Assembly: GCA_033558025.1 (NCBI GenBank)
Contig: JAUCEF010000017.1
Coordinates: forward strand, 186,001 to 250,000
Origin: Phytophthora sp. 'mugwort'
Lineage: Eukaryota; Oomycota; Peronosporomycetes; Peronosporales; Peronosporaceae
Length of the DNA: 64,000 nt
Direction: 5' to 3'
Position numbers and translations under genes: made by a program. This document shows positions 10,501 through 21,377 of the stretch, one piece after another (position 1 is the stretch's first letter; each line of letters opens with the position of its first letter). The notes beneath the pieces were generated by a model. That model was not told where the DNA came from. It was given only the letters and a program-made list of their open reading frames with translations, and made no database searches.

Positions 10501-13394
10501 GCCAGAACCATAGCAGCCGCGATCTGTCCTCCAGCCTTCATGCGCTGCTTCTGTTTACGTGATTTCTTTGACCCGCTCTTGACCAGCGATTCGTCAGCAG
10601 CTCCATAGTACACGTTCTTGCTGAAGTCATAGTCCGTCAGGAGCAGCTTGACGGAGTCACCGGTATCCCACTCGTTGTTCGTCTCGGTCACTGAAGGTAC
10701 CACTACCGTCACGGTCTCCTCATCCTTCTCCAGAGCGAAGACAGCACCGTACGGGCGAACACCAACAAACTCGGCTTTCTGCGTCTTGCCCAGAGCACAC
10801 GGAGCCTTCTTCACCTCGGTAGCGTTGCGCACCGAAACCTGTTCACGAAGGTACGCCTGGAAGAACGCAGGACGCGCTTTGTTGGTGCTGTTCGTAGGCT
10901 GCAAAAAATGGCGCTGCTGAAACCCAACCACGAACTGCTTCTTCTCCTTGTCGACCTTTTCAACAGAGCACGTCACGGTCTCACCGATCTCGAACATGCC
11001 TTCGTCAATCTGCGCAACGAACTGCTCCTTGAGAAATCCCTTGGGAGCAACTGCAACGAGGTTGTTCAGGAACTTGACAAACACACCCTTCGACACGTTC
11101 ACGGATGTTACGTAACCAATTAAAACGGCGTTCTCCTGCACGTCTCCGAAAGTACGTGGTAAAATGGCCTTGCGCGAGGCGAACTCGAGCAGCAGAGGCT
11201 TCTTCGAGAGCGTGAGCATGCCGTCGACTTCCTGAGAGACAACAAGCAGTGGTTCCGAGATCACGTCGCCAGTGCTAAAACGCTTTACAATTTCGTCCAC
11301 CAGTGACGTGTGACGCGGGAAGTCCGTCAGCTGTACGAACGGGAGCACACCTTCCATGCCATCCTTGGTCTGTACACGGAAGCATGTGGCCTCAACGTCC
11401 GTAATCTTCACGTTAGTGATCGTCGTTCCCACTAGCTGCGCGGCAGTTTCCGGAGCGGCAAGAGGTTTGTTGCCCGAGCTGTTGGAAGTCGTGTCGAATG
11501 AGAGCATCAATCGCTTCTTGTTGGCAGCACAACGCGTCACGCGCGCCTTCACCACCTGACCTAGAACGTAAGCCTCCTCCAGCTTCTCGATGCCAGCCTG
11601 TTGGAGCACAGCCATGGGTACCAGTCCGTACACGTTGTTGTAGAAAGTGACAATGACACCGTACTCGGCAATCTTGGTGATGAAACCGTGCGCAATAAGA
11701 CCCATCGTGGCTTCTTCGAACGAGCTCAGGACGGGCAGCTCCGAAGCGAGCAGTCCCGACTTCATAGTCAAATACGTCTTCTTGGCGTCCAGATCCACGT
11801 GCAGCACCCGCGCGCTCGTGGTCTTGCCAACCTTGTACTTGCCGTTGTTATTGACTTTCTTGTTCAGTAAAAAGGCTGGCATATGCTGTGGAGTCACCAA
11901 ACCGCGTACGCCCTCGCTAATTTCCATCAAAATACCCCACGACTCGACGGACAGAATCTTGCCGTTCACCTTGGTTCCCGGCTTGAGATCCTTGTGGCGC
12001 AGCACCGTCTGCGAAATCGAGTGTTCCTTGCAGCTCACACTCATGACCGCGTCAAAAGGCGAAAAGCCCAGCACCCGGCACTTGATACTTGATCCCACAG
12101 CGAACTTCTTCTCCAGTTTGTCTACACGTTTGTCCGAGACGTTCGAGATGTGCACATATCCAGGCGCAAATGCTTTCCACTTGGCGTTCGTAGTCGATTC
12201 TTTCTTCTCACTGACATCCTCCATCGTGACGTCCTCTTCCTGGCTCTTCAACGACAGTAGTATACCGATACCGGCGTCAATCCGTTGAATAGTAGCCTCT
12301 TCAATAATGTCACCGACTGAGAAAGGAGACTCGGGCACTTGTAAGTGCACGACGTGCGGAGCCATCGACAGCGTCATCTGCTTGGCAACATAGTCGATGC
12401 TCATGATACGCGCACGGGCCTTCATACCCTTGCGGTAAGATTCTTCCCAGCCGCGTTCACACGGCAAACTCATGTGGTTCTGCTCGACTGTGGCTGTGAA
12501 AAAGGTGAGGAACGTGACACTGAGTCCATTCTCCAGGACGTCCTCGACGCGGACATTGAGCAACATGCCCGGCACGAGCTGTTTCAATGTGAACGAGTCG
12601 CCGCGCGTGACTGCCTTGACGACCTGACTGCGGTCGATGGTCACAGTGGCCGTGTTGGTGTGTGTGTTCATCGACAGCACGTTAACCAAAAAGTGTTGGC
12701 CCTTGTGTACAGGCATCGTGAGCTCCTTGCGGGGCACGAACGCGTGCACGCCACGGATACCCAGATTAACGATGGCGCCGTGGTCCTCCACAGACGACAC
12801 GGTGGCATGTAGTGCGGCGCCCTTGGTGAGGCTACTGACGCCGAGTTCGGCGTGCAGCAGCGAGGTACGTAGCGACAAGTGGATCTGCTTGTGTTTGTCG
12901 GCTTTGGACATGGCCAGCACCACACAGGGCACGAACTGGCCGACCTTGAAGATGTCGCTGAGTTGCGGCAGCTGCTCGTCTCCCTCATCTTGTGACTTCT
13001 TCATCTGCTGTTCGCGGGTCTGGAGGAACTCGTGGAACTCATCCGAGCACTCGTTCAGAGCCACGGTACCATTAAGCTTGTTAGGCAGGCTGATCATGAG
13101 GTCCTGGCCGTCCGTGACCTGGCGCACACAGCCAAGGAGTAGCATGCCCTTGTGCAGCGTCTTGAAGCTCAGCAGTGTGGCCTTGGCGGCCTTGGGCTCG
13201 TCCTTGGCGCTGCTCTTGTCGCTCTTGACCGCCGTTTTGGCCTTTTTTATCTTGGGTTGCTCATCAGTCTCGGCGGCCAGGCCGCGCTTGCCGAACAGCG
13301 CTTCGCCCGGTGCCGCTACCGACGCGGCCGCCTTCTGGTCTGAAGCCTTTTTGGGCTTCTTGCCACGCGGGAAACTCGTCGCCGCCACCGCCAT
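7563..13394 (-). CDS. RRP5: RRP5/PDCD11 homologue, rRNA processing S1-repeat protein
   Basis: A single-exon protein of 1943 residues. RRP5 works in the nucleolus in early small- and large-subunit assembly, binding pre-rRNA and U3-containing particles. I count about 13 S1-type RNA-binding repeats in the first three quarters (clear ones begin GMLLLGCVRQV, PGTKVNGKILSV and EGMTVKGTITKVQTYGVFV). Then comes a Glu/Asp/Ser-rich linker (8430-8770) and a C-terminal array of HAT/TPR helices (ending about 7570) with motifs such as LWIQYMAFH and LWNVYLDKEIKFGD. This order matches yeast and human RRP5, and the length is normal. The frame is open upstream to a TTG at 13445, but ATG 13394 lies about 30 bases downstream of a good start-site motif. 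It ends 95 bases from the channel gene, tail to tail. Confidence 0.95.
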   Translation of the reverse strand: MAVAATSFPRGKKPKKASDQKAAASVAAPGEALFGKRGLAAETDEQPKIKKAKTAVKSDKSSAKDEPKAAKATLLSFKTLHKGMLLLGCVRQVTDGQDLMISLPNKLNGTVALNECSDEFHEFLQTREQQMKKSQDEGDEQLPQLSDIFKVGQFVPCVVLAMSKADKHKQIHLSLRTSLLHAELGVSSLTKGAALHATVSSVEDHGAIVNLGIRGVHAFVPRKELTMPVHKGQHFLVNVLSMNTHTNTATVTIDRSQVVKAVTRGDSFTLKQLVPGMLLNVRVEDVLENGLSVTFLTFFTATVEQNHMSLPCERGWEESYRKGMKARARIMSIDYVAKQMTLSMAPHVVHLQVPESPFSVGDIIEEATIQRIDAGIGILLSLKSQEEDVTMEDVSEKKESTTNAKWKAFAPGYVHISNVSDKRVDKLEKKFAVGSSIKCRVLGFSPFDAVMSVSCKEHSISQTVLRHKDLKPGTKVNGKILSVESWGILMEISEGVRGLVTPQHMPAFLLNKKVNNNGKYKVGKTTSARVLHVDLDAKKTYLTMKSGLLASELPVLSSFEEATMGLIAHGFITKIAEYGVIVTFYNNVYGLVPMAVLQQAGIEKLEEAYVLGQVVKARVTRCAANKKRLMLSFDTTSNSSGNKPLAAPETAAQLVGTTITNVKITDVEATCFRVQTKDGMEGVLPFVQLTDFPRHTSLVDEIVKRFSTGDVISEPLLVVSQEVDGMLTLSKKPLLLEFASRKAILPRTFGDVQENAVLIGYVTSVNVSKGVFVKFLNNLVAVAPKGFLKEQFVAQIDEGMFEIGETVTCSVEKVDKEKKQFVVGFQQRHFLQPTNSTNKARPAFFQAYLREQVSVRNATEVKKAPCALGKTQKAEFVGVRPYGAVFALEKDEETVTVVVPSVTETNNEWDTGDSVKLLLTDYDFSKNVYYGAADESLVKSGSKKSRKQKQRMKAGGQIAAAMVLAVSPTEKYAVVSFPDPQNADLLQFGLVQLCDFWCPSQTSSQLGIEVGASIKCRVVHPSLKSGSNSTPFDDLVLLTMEEEKLVAKPKDSTHKSSPKLPKYTQDDLVLGNTLTGVIVGISENSMEIRVGTLKKLGKVRTMVSIVDVDGIDEKSGHSHPFDRYAVHTTVSGRVIAVTVKGTNKLKPVSEENPAKFHAVQLSLRSEDVAGDKKVENVHRFVRPDWLEGSAGRALLKEGNSVDGVVSEQAADHLTVKLSSNVTGALSCVEVSEDVEAVRAFQDKFPVGKRVKCFVLQVDDEKKVVDLSMIHSSSVQDKAAVKPGTIVNGVISTKKSAIRPPSIMVQLGAHTFGRVCITELLAKWENNMLELPQFAPGKVVRCVVLSTCNNHIDLSLREDALENPKEYAKKTSKPVERNVGDLVPAIVATTMTSGCFVRVDCHTTARVMLRDLSDDFVKDPQTQFPTGKLVAGRVTKKSDRGLELSLKTSVVSDDVSVFKWNDLKEGMTVKGTITKVQTYGVFVRIEKSTISGLCHISEVADEKVTQPLDQIFSEGDYVKAKVLKVEGRRVSFGLKPSYFQGEESSSEEESEDEEEEEADSEEEEEAEPMEVDEEEAPTKKPTKKSKPVAMEIDLGDDDESSSEDEDANSAAPVEFSWDGFSNALSKKTDLKDDASSDEEEDDEEDAISSNKSSKKNRLHNDDWVALREKALASNEEVPQSAGDYERLLAVSPQSSYLWIQYMAFHVSLTEIDLARDVAVRATSAVSFRDEKEKLNVWVAYLNLEHDFGDDASFLRVFKSALLVNHPKRVYLHLVDLYARAAEHDDVKQTLSTMQKKFRTSKQMWIRSLQYLVSEKQFAEAAETLQRSLKSLAAHKHLPVILKYGQLLYELGDLDKARTIFEGILANYPKRMDLWNVYLDKEIKFGDVALVRALFERLLAMEFSAKKMKFLFKKYLQFEQDQGDDEHVEHVKQLAKDFVASAAAK

Positions 13395-13423
13395 CAAGTC
13401 ACCAAGCAGAAGAGAAAAAAGGT

Positions 13424-13443
13424 CGTCGAATGCGGAATGCGTC
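13424..13443 (-). promoter_or_regulatory. Oomycete Inr/FPR-type start-site element for RRP5
   Basis: On the minus strand this reads GACGCATTCCGCATTCGAC. It closely matches the known oomycete initiator plus flanking promoter region (GCTCATTYYNCAWTTT). It lies 30-50 bases before the RRP5 ATG and supports the ATG at 13394 over any upstream start. Confidence 0.6.
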
Positions 13444-13445
13444 AA

Positions 13446-16014
13446 TGCTGCCTGCTACAGTAGCAACGTTTCGAGGACCAACGATTGGTCTGGCGATCGT
13501 GCTCGTTGTGATTGGCTAAATATGGCTAAGTACGTTTTTGCCATTGGGCTCCAAAATGCACTTCAACATCGATGAGCCAATACCGATGCAGCAGGCTGAG
13601 ACGCGCTGCATGAGGGTTAACCTTGTCGGACGTCTTCGTTGCGGCGGTAGAATTCTACTCGTAGTACTCTACTCGCCGTTAGGCGTCGTCTTGCCATGTG
13701 TCTTCAGTATGTCGTCGACCTCTGGTCGCAATAACGTTAATAGTCTCAGTGGTAGGAAGTTTTACCTCAATCACATTTGCACCAATGCGCGGACAGCATT
13801 CTCTGACTATCGGGATCTTGTAGAGGAGAACGGCACCGCTATACATGCGATGAGCGCTCGCAATCGGCGGGGGTTGCTATCAAGGTATTTCACAAACCGC
13901 GGGGCAGCACACCCGCACCTCAATTTTTCCTGTCGATAATGGGCACAAAGCCGACGGTGATGACGCCTCGCTCAAAACCTTGTTTAGCCTGTTGAAGGCT
14001 CGGAGTAGTGGAATCGAAGATGAAAGATCTGGACGTGACCGCTAACATGCAACTATGCAATGACAGAGAATTGTTTTAGACATTATTATCCTTTAAGCCA
14101 TGTTAGTTCGAGGCTCTCTTCACAACCCGTGTCCGCTCGTGCTAGCTAAACTGTTGGAAACGCTCCATGATAAAGAGCTGCTTCAAGCAGTGAACTCCAC
14201 AGCAATTATTCATTGATGTCATGCAATATTATTCACGGAGTAGAAGCAAATTATGCCGTGTGATGCATGGCTAAGCTCCGTATCTTTATGAACGTAGGGC
14301 TTCGCCCCAGACAGCCAAAACAGCGATAGAAGTCAGACCGAACTACGAAGGATGTCATTCAGGGCACCGAAACTTTTTTCTCAAGCGGCGAGCAAGTGGG
14401 GAAGCCATGAAAGGTGAGCGGCATGGTGAAAAGGGTCATTCATTGATCAGTAATATATTTTATATTACGGATCGGTTGGAGCATTCGAAAACCGGTACAA
14501 AACCAGTTGTAATTTATTATATATATACTATAGTTTTATGTACCGGTAAAAGTTACGAAATGGTTTACCGGTAATGAGTGCGGCTGTAAAAACTCACAAT
14601 ATATAACTGTACAGTCGCATTTAAATAAGGGAAGGATTACAGTACGCAGCGCGACAATTGGCCACGTCTCTTGTCCGCTGCTTGTTTTCTCGTTCGGGAT
14701 ACCCGATCTGATACCATAATCTGATTCTGGCAACTAATGACCCAGCGCAAAAGTTGGCGGACGCTGGCGACCCAAGCGAGCACCGACGACTGAACCCCTG
14801 CAGCTCCCGTCCGGATCCCCGGTGCTCATTCTTGCCACATCGTCATCGAGACGGGAACTATCGAGTCGTCTGCGGGGTCCTTCCTTTCCTGAAGCTTCAA
14901 GTTGCAGTGCACAAATACTTGTCAGCGCCTTGATCGTTGATACCGCGCGCACCTTTACCAATTCGGTGAAGTCTGAACGACATAAGCAGCCGACACGGTG
15001 TGGCCATTGACCAGGATTGCGCTAACTTTGGAGGTGATCTACTGGAATGCGCGGTCCGTGACTAAAAATGCGTCTCATCAATGGTGACGCCTTCTTGCTT
15101 GCCTGACGGCCGATGTTGCTCTGCTGACCGCCTACCCGCTCTGGTGTAATGGTGTGGAGTGGCATCGCGGCGCAAGGACTGCCGAGTTACCTGAGGTAAC
15201 TTACCTCGAGCGAGTTGCGTACACTCCGGGAGAGACAGGGCCAAGGGATGCCGATCTTGCTGACCCCGCCGTCGCGTCGTGATCATTCCACCGCAGCGGT
15301 CCAAACTGCCGAGACCGACCGCGGCCGGTGCCTTCAAGTTGCAAACACCCATCCTGGTGCCGAGCAGTTTCTGGCCCGGCAACTGCGCCATGTGAAAATC
15401 CGAAAGCTCGCGCTCCTTTGCGCGAGGCAGTCGCCGGTCAGTCTGACCGTCAGGTGGTGACGCCGCAACGCCCTCGAGTGGGTGTCATCTCTATCCGGCA
15501 GCACGGGTGCAGGTCGTGGAGCGGATGGCGATAGCGAACTGGTCGCTCGCTCGAGGCGGTGGTGTACAGCTCGGTTCAGCAATTGCAATGCCCGATCCAG
15601 CGGCGACTTTGTTTATGCCGGCTAGTGATTGCCACTAGCAATTTGCCACACGTTATCACTTTTCGGTCAAGAAGAGTCCAGTTAGAGGCATACCGGCTCA
15701 ACGTTTGCAGCTCAACGCCACGTTGGCCAAGTCGCATTGTCGGCGGTTTGTGCGTCACGGCAACTTCAACGCTGCAGTTTTGCGGCTATGCGAGCCAAAT
15801 GAATCCAAAAACTTCCGTGTGCTTTACAATTGTGTTTCATTTTCGCTTTCCTTCCTCTCATAAATAGCTACGTTGTCCTCTCCTTTCGCTTCGAGGGGGA
15901 ATGGATCGATCAGTGCCGCGCCGCAAAGCCGGCGGTCCCTGTCGTCGTCGCGCTCCTAGGCTTGCTGTGATAGTGTGTCTCTGTCTAACTGCTGCTGCTG
16001 CTTGCGTTGGTGAG
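13446..16014. other. 2.6-kb stretch with no convincing gene
   Basis: Only short frames without family resemblance. The best is a plus-strand frame from ATG 13556 to 13939 (127 codons, ending NFSCR), for which I see no domain. Positions 14450-14560 are very A/T rich (repeated TATATA) with ACCGGT-type motifs. The rest is mixed-composition intergenic DNA. The right end is downstream of the first RING gene. Confidence 0.5.
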
Positions 16015-16611
16015 TCATATACAGTCCAGCTCGGAGAAGGTCTCGCCGGTAGAGGGGTCGAGCATCCACGCGCTGAGTTCGCAAGGGAATTCCTCTTCGT
16101 CACCTTCGGCCGCGACTTTGACGAGCGTGACGCTCACGACGGCGCGCACGACCTGCTTGCCAATGTCGAGCGCGAGCAGCTCGGCGCGCGGCATCTTGCC
16201 CTGCTCCTCAGACAGCACCATGGACGACTTGAGCTTCTGCACGGCGTATTTGCCCGTGAAAGCCTTGGGGAACTGGAAACGACACACGGGACATGTGCTC
16301 TGGCTCTGCAGCCAGGACGAGATGCATGGGTAGTGGAAAGAGTGACCGCAGGGCAGCGCCACGTGGCCGTCGCACGGGTTCTCGCTCATGCAGATGACGC
16401 ACTCTTCGCCCTCGTGCACCTCGGCAGCCTCCTGGCTCTCGAGCTCGTCCAGGATGGCCTGGTCCGCGGGCGACGAGCTCTTGAGGCGCGGCGAAATGTA
16501 GCGCATCATGAATCGCACCCAAGTCGTGGACCGAAACATTTCGAGCACGTCGCGCGTGACGGCGCCGGCCGGCGCGTGGTACTGGACTTCGACGCGCACC
16601 GTGATGTCCAT
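16015..16611 (-). CDS. RING-H2 finger protein, probable E3 ubiquitin ligase
   Basis: A 198-residue protein ending in TGA. The central RING-H2 zinc finger starts CVIC, continues CGHSFHYPC, and ends CPVC, so all eight ligands are present. RING-H2 proteins bring an E2 enzyme to a ubiquitylation substrate; the substrate is unknown. The first 60 residues ([16 protein letters not shown]...) and the tail are shared with the other two RING genes at 18150 and 19472, which is why I chose ATG 16611. The frame stays open upstream to ATG 17025, which would add 138 basic, Pro/Arg-rich residues with no counterpart in the paralogues. I see no membrane segment. The closest relative by eye is the broken copy at 18150. 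Confidence 0.82.
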   Translation of the reverse strand: MDITVRVEVQYHAPAGAVTRDVLEMFRSTTWVRFMMRYISPRLKSSSPADQAILDELESQEAAEVHEGEECVICMSENPCDGHVALPCGHSFHYPCISSWLQSQSTCPVCRFQFPKAFTGKYAVQKLKSSMVLSEEQGKMPRAELLALDIGKQVVRAVVSVTLVKVAAEGDEEEFPCELSAWMLDPSTGETFSELDCI

Positions 16612-18149
16612 GGGGAGGGTCTCGTCGGGCTGTGGCTCGCTCGTGGTAGCTGCGGGTGTGCTCTGCGATGGGCAGCTTCCTGTTGTGTGGTGGGGGTGGG
16701 GAGGGACGTCGACCAGTGAACGAATGCGGCGGCGCCAAGGTTTCTGCTGCTGCTCCTTTGGAAAAGCGAAAGTGAGCGAGCGATAGACCGCCCGCCCGCG
16801 CGACCATGGCAGCAGACGAGAGAGCGCCAGCCGGCGCTTTTTCCAACTCGGCCAGAGACGGACGGGCGAGAGCAGTTTCGAAGAAGGAATTGGCTTCTTA
16901 ACCCGCGCAGGAGTGGGACGCCCACGCTTATCGGCGCGCGCCCCGTTCCCAGGCGCGGACTTGCTCCTGGTCTCACCGTGGGGAGACTCACGCCCTTGAT
17001 GTCTGAGCTCTTGAGGCGGCGCCATGGCGAACAATGGCAGCGGCGACGAGGTCGAATGCGATCGTTGGCGACCTGACGGCTTGAAACGACAGCGCCAGCC
17101 GACCAGCCGACTTGATGGCGCGGTCGTTCTCTGACCCACGCTGAATATACCTGCTGCTCACCAGTACTTGACCCGTCCAAAGCAGCAGGACGGCACCAAC
17201 GCCCTTAGAAGCGAGGCCTGCCGCGGACTGATGAAGGAGGATACCCGTACGGCTGAGCTGCAGGACGCCTGTACCAGCAACTTGCTGGCATCAAGGCTAG
17301 CTGTTGAGATGACCCCTGCCAGAAAGCAAACTTCAACCAGAACTTGTCTTGCAACGAGCGCAGCCATCTCAAACCTTCGCAGCTTGCGGTCCCCTCACCT
17401 GTGAGGGCAGCCAATATGACCGCCGTAACCGTTGGCATGTGGCTTCACAAGCCTGCGCTCGTGCAGGGTACAGTACTTACTGTATGTAGTTACGATGACA
17501 GCGCGACGCTGGCATTCGAGTTGAGCTTGCCGCGTCTTGGAGTCAACGGGGAGTTGTTTAGTCTCGCCTGGCACGTAAGTAATGATCACTGTGGGACCCC
17601 GCGAAAATTGCTCGGCGCAAGATACGGGGCGCACGGCGCGAAGATCGCGACTTGAGCTGCGGACAGCGCAAGTTGCACCCGTGGCCGTCGCACGCAGACG
17701 ACCAAGCATGAGTGTTGCGGTGCAGAGATGGCTCGGCGTCGCGCTCTGACTCAGAGTCTGAGAGATCAGGTCGCCCGTGTCGATTAGAAAATGACCCTGC
17801 AGAGAAGAGCCTTATTCATCCAGCAGCTGCCACACGGGCCTGACCGAATGTGCAGCTTTCGGCGATACGTCCCCAAGCAGACCTGCGCCTCTGCTGGTGA
17901 GCGCATTAGTACCCAACTGCGTTGACTGCTGTTGACGGCAACTACGTGTCATTACTCATTTGAACTTAGCGGCGACCTCGTGCCGCGGTAGTGAGCACTG
18001 CGCAGGCAGTACACGCCCTAGGAAAAAGGATTTGGAACCATGCTAGACCGGGTCGGTGCTGCCTCGTTCGAGGTACTGCTTTTCCGCTTTTCGCTCGTCC
18101 AGAACTGTAGTTCGGACAAGCAAATCCCGGATCAGCAACGTGGCAACGA
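16612..18149. other. Intergenic region between divergent RING paralogues
   Basis: Positions 16612-17025 are an open extension of the RING gene's frame and may be 5' UTR or an alternative N-terminus. From 17140 to 18149 I see no supported gene, only short frames. This stretch should contain the promoters of the minus-strand gene and the former promoter of the broken copy. Confidence 0.5.
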
Positions 18150-18746
<597 letters not shown>

Positions 18747-19471
18747 CTGACCACCCTCCTCCCAGCGACGAAATGTTTTCCGAAATGAGCTGCCGTTGTC
18801 AACGGTTCGATGCCACCTTGAAGCCCCGATCACCTCCACTCGATTGCCTCGGTGGAAGAGACTAAGTTCAGCGACGGGTAAGTCTCGTCAAGCGTGGCGA
18901 GGGAGACGGGTAGGAAGCGGAGGAGCTTTTCGTCGACAGACGGAGACGAGGAAACGGCAACGAGTCAGCAGCGAGTAAAGCTAACGTGGTAATGTATTGA
19001 AACGAAGTCATACCAGTCGTGGGCGAGCAGCTCGAAGCAGCGATACTGCTCGCAAGGGGATCCTCACAAGACGAGTTCGTCATGGAAAGGCGACGTGTGT
19101 ATCTTCGTCGACCTTTTCGCCAGGCGGCTTGGCGATCGTGATGATCCCGTCCCGCACGGCTTGCGCGGTACAGTACTGTACATGTATCCCGTGCTGGCAC
19201 GCCGTTGCCGTCGTACCAAGTTTGCCTCGTCGCCCACCGAAACTTCAGCAATCGATTAAGACGAACACCAGGATGTCAAGTCTGATGGCATGCGATAATT
19301 TGCCCGCGAGCTACCACCTTCCGCACCTTTCTGAAGTGCGTCCAGTAGAAATGTGGCAGACTGCCAGACAGTATCTCTCCGAAATCGGAGCTCTTGGTTT
19401 TCACTAACTCATTTCAGAATTCGCCCCCTGGAACACAACAAACGGACAGGAGGCACGAACCACAGGAAATC
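18747..19471. other. Intergenic region and probable 5' UTR intron end of the third RING gene
   Basis: No supported coding region. Just upstream of the next gene, CTAAC (19404-19408) followed by TTTCAG ending at 19417 looks like an intron branch site and acceptor. The mRNA of the gene at 19472 therefore probably has a spliced 5' leader. I could not place the donor. Confidence 0.4.
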
Positions 19472-20116
19472 ATGAAGCTGCAAGTGAAACTGAACGTCAG
19501 CTATGTCGCGTGGCACTCAGAGGCCATTGAAGACGTGCTGGACTACTTGGAGAGCCCGGCCTGGGTACGCCTTGTATTGCGAGAGGTGGTGTCGCAGCTG
19601 AACCAGATCTCGCCCACCGACTCGAACGAGCTCACCAAGATGGTGTGCGACGCGATAAGTAATAGCCCACGCGCTGAACAGGAGACGATGTGCGCCATCT
19701 GCATGGAGCGAGAGCCACTGAACCCCGCGCGTTCGCGCGCGAAGGCCGTCGCACCGCTCGAATTGCCGTGCGGCCACAGCTTCCACTTGATTTGCGCGCA
19801 GTCGTGGCTTAAGCGGCGCAGCACTTGCCCGCTCTGTCGATTTCAGCTGCCGAAGGCGTACACAGGAACGTTCACGATCGCGGCCGTGCGTTCGACGTTG
19901 CTGCTGCCATCGGAGCACGACGGACTGTCGCCGTCGCAGCTTCTGACGCGTTCGGTCGGTGACCGGATGCTGCAGGCAGCAGTGACAATCATCATGACAC
20001 GGATATCAACGGTGAACATTGCACAACGACGGAGGCCTTGTCAAGTGAGTGTGGCCATGCTACATGCCAACGGTTCGTTGGTGTTGATGCCCGTCGGTCG
20101 GAATGCATGGAGATAG
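19472..20116 (+). CDS. RING-H2 finger protein, probable E3 ubiquitin ligase
   Basis: A 214-residue paralogue of the two RING genes just upstream. The N-terminal block (MKLQVKLNVSYVAWHSEAIE) has the same length and pattern as the others. The RING-H2 finger is complete (CAIC, CGHSFHLIC, CPLC), with a longer loop between the first and second ligand pairs. The tail (about residues 140-214) shares the hydrophobic AAVTIIMTRI block. It is more diverged than the other two are from each other. The frame is open upstream to a TTG at 19394, but that part spans a likely intron acceptor, so ATG 19472 is preferred. The stop is 91 bases from the convergent gene that follows. Confidence 0.85.
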   Translation: MKLQVKLNVSYVAWHSEAIEDVLDYLESPAWVRLVLREVVSQLNQISPTDSNELTKMVCDAISNSPRAEQETMCAICMEREPLNPARSRAKAVAPLELPCGHSFHLICAQSWLKRRSTCPLCRFQLPKAYTGTFTIAAVRSTLLLPSEHDGLSPSQLLTRSVGDRMLQAAVTIIMTRISTVNIAQRRRPCQVSVAMLHANGSLVLMPVGRNAWR

Positions 20117-20207
20117 TACTGGACCAAAACTACTGTGCACTGTAATATCTTCACCACTATTTGGCTACATGTACCAACATGGCTACAAAACGAGTGTATT
20201 TTGCTCG

Positions 20208-21146
20208 TTAGGAAAAACAAAGCAGCAAAAGGATCGCGATGAGAAGCAGCCACTTAGTTGTCCGCATCGTCACAAAACTGCTATCACTGGACTTCAATGG
20301 CAGTTCATAATGTGCTTCAGTGCCTCTTGCTGCATTCACCGAGGGCATCACCAAGCTGCCTCCTGGTTTAAGGCTCGTCACTGGGGTCCTGGCAACGTTT
20401 GAAGGATTGCAGCCGATAGAGTCGCAAAATGCCCGAACGGCTGCAGCTGTGATCGCCGAGCGACCTGAAGCGCTTACTGCCAAACTACCCGAAGCTGTTA
20501 CGTTCGGCTCGTAATCATCGGGTCCATTGTTGCCTGCCTGACTTCCTGTACCGACGTTGATGATCGTGATAGTGTTGCCAATATTGACACCGTCCAAGTT
20601 CGTAACGACACTAGACTGGATAGCTGCAGTTTCTTCGTCACTGCTGTTGCTGGCACTGCTGCTTTGACTTGTGTTTGCACTGTTCTTGTCATCCTTTCCA
20701 TCTTCATCCTTGTCGTCGTCTTCACTTTCATCCCTGTCATCGTCTTCAGTATCGTCATCTTCTTCATCTTTCTCGTCGTTGTTATCATCGTCAGAGTCAT
20801 CGTCGTCATTCTTCTCATGGCCATGGCCGTGAGAATGCTTGCGTGAGCCCTTCTTATCCTCACGAGGAGGCCATGCGCGGTTTTCCTCATGAAATTCTGC
20901 CAGTGGTTGTTCGTCCGACAGTGGGTAGAACGCACCCTGCAGGTGCCTCTTGTCGTTCTCCGAGCATCCAACGCCTGCCAAACACTTGTCTTCGGCCCGC
21001 CAACAGAAGACCTGATCATGAACTGACAACACACGCTGGTGGCTACAGCGCTTCCTGGTGGCAGCTATCGCCATCAGCGCCAGCCCCATTGTTGCTCCAA
21101 CGACTATCACAAGGCGAAGCAAACACGAGCGTAAAGTCAATTGCAT
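20208..21146 (-). CDS. Predicted secreted, GPI-anchor-like acidic protein
   Basis: A 312-residue protein with no recognised domain. It starts MQLTLRSCLLRLVIVVGA, a signal peptide or signal anchor, and ends in a hydrophobic tail (WLLLIAILLLLCFS) preceded by small residues (SSDSS). This layout is typical of GPI-anchored surface proteins. The first third of the mature part has four Cys. A central stretch of about 60 residues is almost all Asp, Glu, Asn and Lys after a His/Lys patch (RKHSHGHGHEK). The rest is Ser/Thr/Asn-rich with possible N-glycosylation sites and a Cys pair (CDSIGC). The acidic block could bind Ca2+, but that is inference. ATG 21146 was chosen because the upstream extension begins with TTG and lacks a signal. 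It could instead be a two-pass membrane protein. Confidence 0.72.
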   Translation of the reverse strand: MQLTLRSCLLRLVIVVGATMGLALMAIAATRKRCSHQRVLSVHDQVFCWRAEDKCLAGVGCSENDKRHLQGAFYPLSDEQPLAEFHEENRAWPPREDKKGSRKHSHGHGHEKNDDDDSDDDNNDEKDEEDDDTEDDDRDESEDDDKDEDGKDDKNSANTSQSSSASNSSDEETAAIQSSVVTNLDGVNIGNTITIINVGTGSQAGNNGPDDYEPNVTASGSLAVSASGRSAITAAAVRAFCDSIGCNPSNVARTPVTSLKPGGSLVMPSVNAARGTEAHYELPLKSSDSSFVTMRTTKWLLLIAILLLLCFS

Positions 21147-21377
21147 AATTTGGCGAATAGAAGTGGAAAACCTTAGCGACTGCCTCGGCCGACACCTCAA
21201 ACAATGGTCATCAAAAGCTTCTCGCGAGAATTATCGTCCATCAGTCGTTTATCACTTCCAAGCTCGACTTCGTTCTTCTCAATTATCTGTTAGCATCGAT
21301 CAAAACTATTCAAAAATTCTTCCAAGTGACGCAATCGGCTCTTCGTAACGCCACATTTCGTTTATCATCCATTGTCG

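Noticed and set aside
12637..13575. 312-codon plus-strand frame over the start of RRP5
   Set aside because: Ser/Ala-rich shadow of the RRP5 coding strand, no domain and no ATG context.
15901..16719. 272-codon plus-strand frame opposite the first RING gene
   Set aside because: Antisense shadow of a GC-rich RING gene; composition and lack of domain argue against it.
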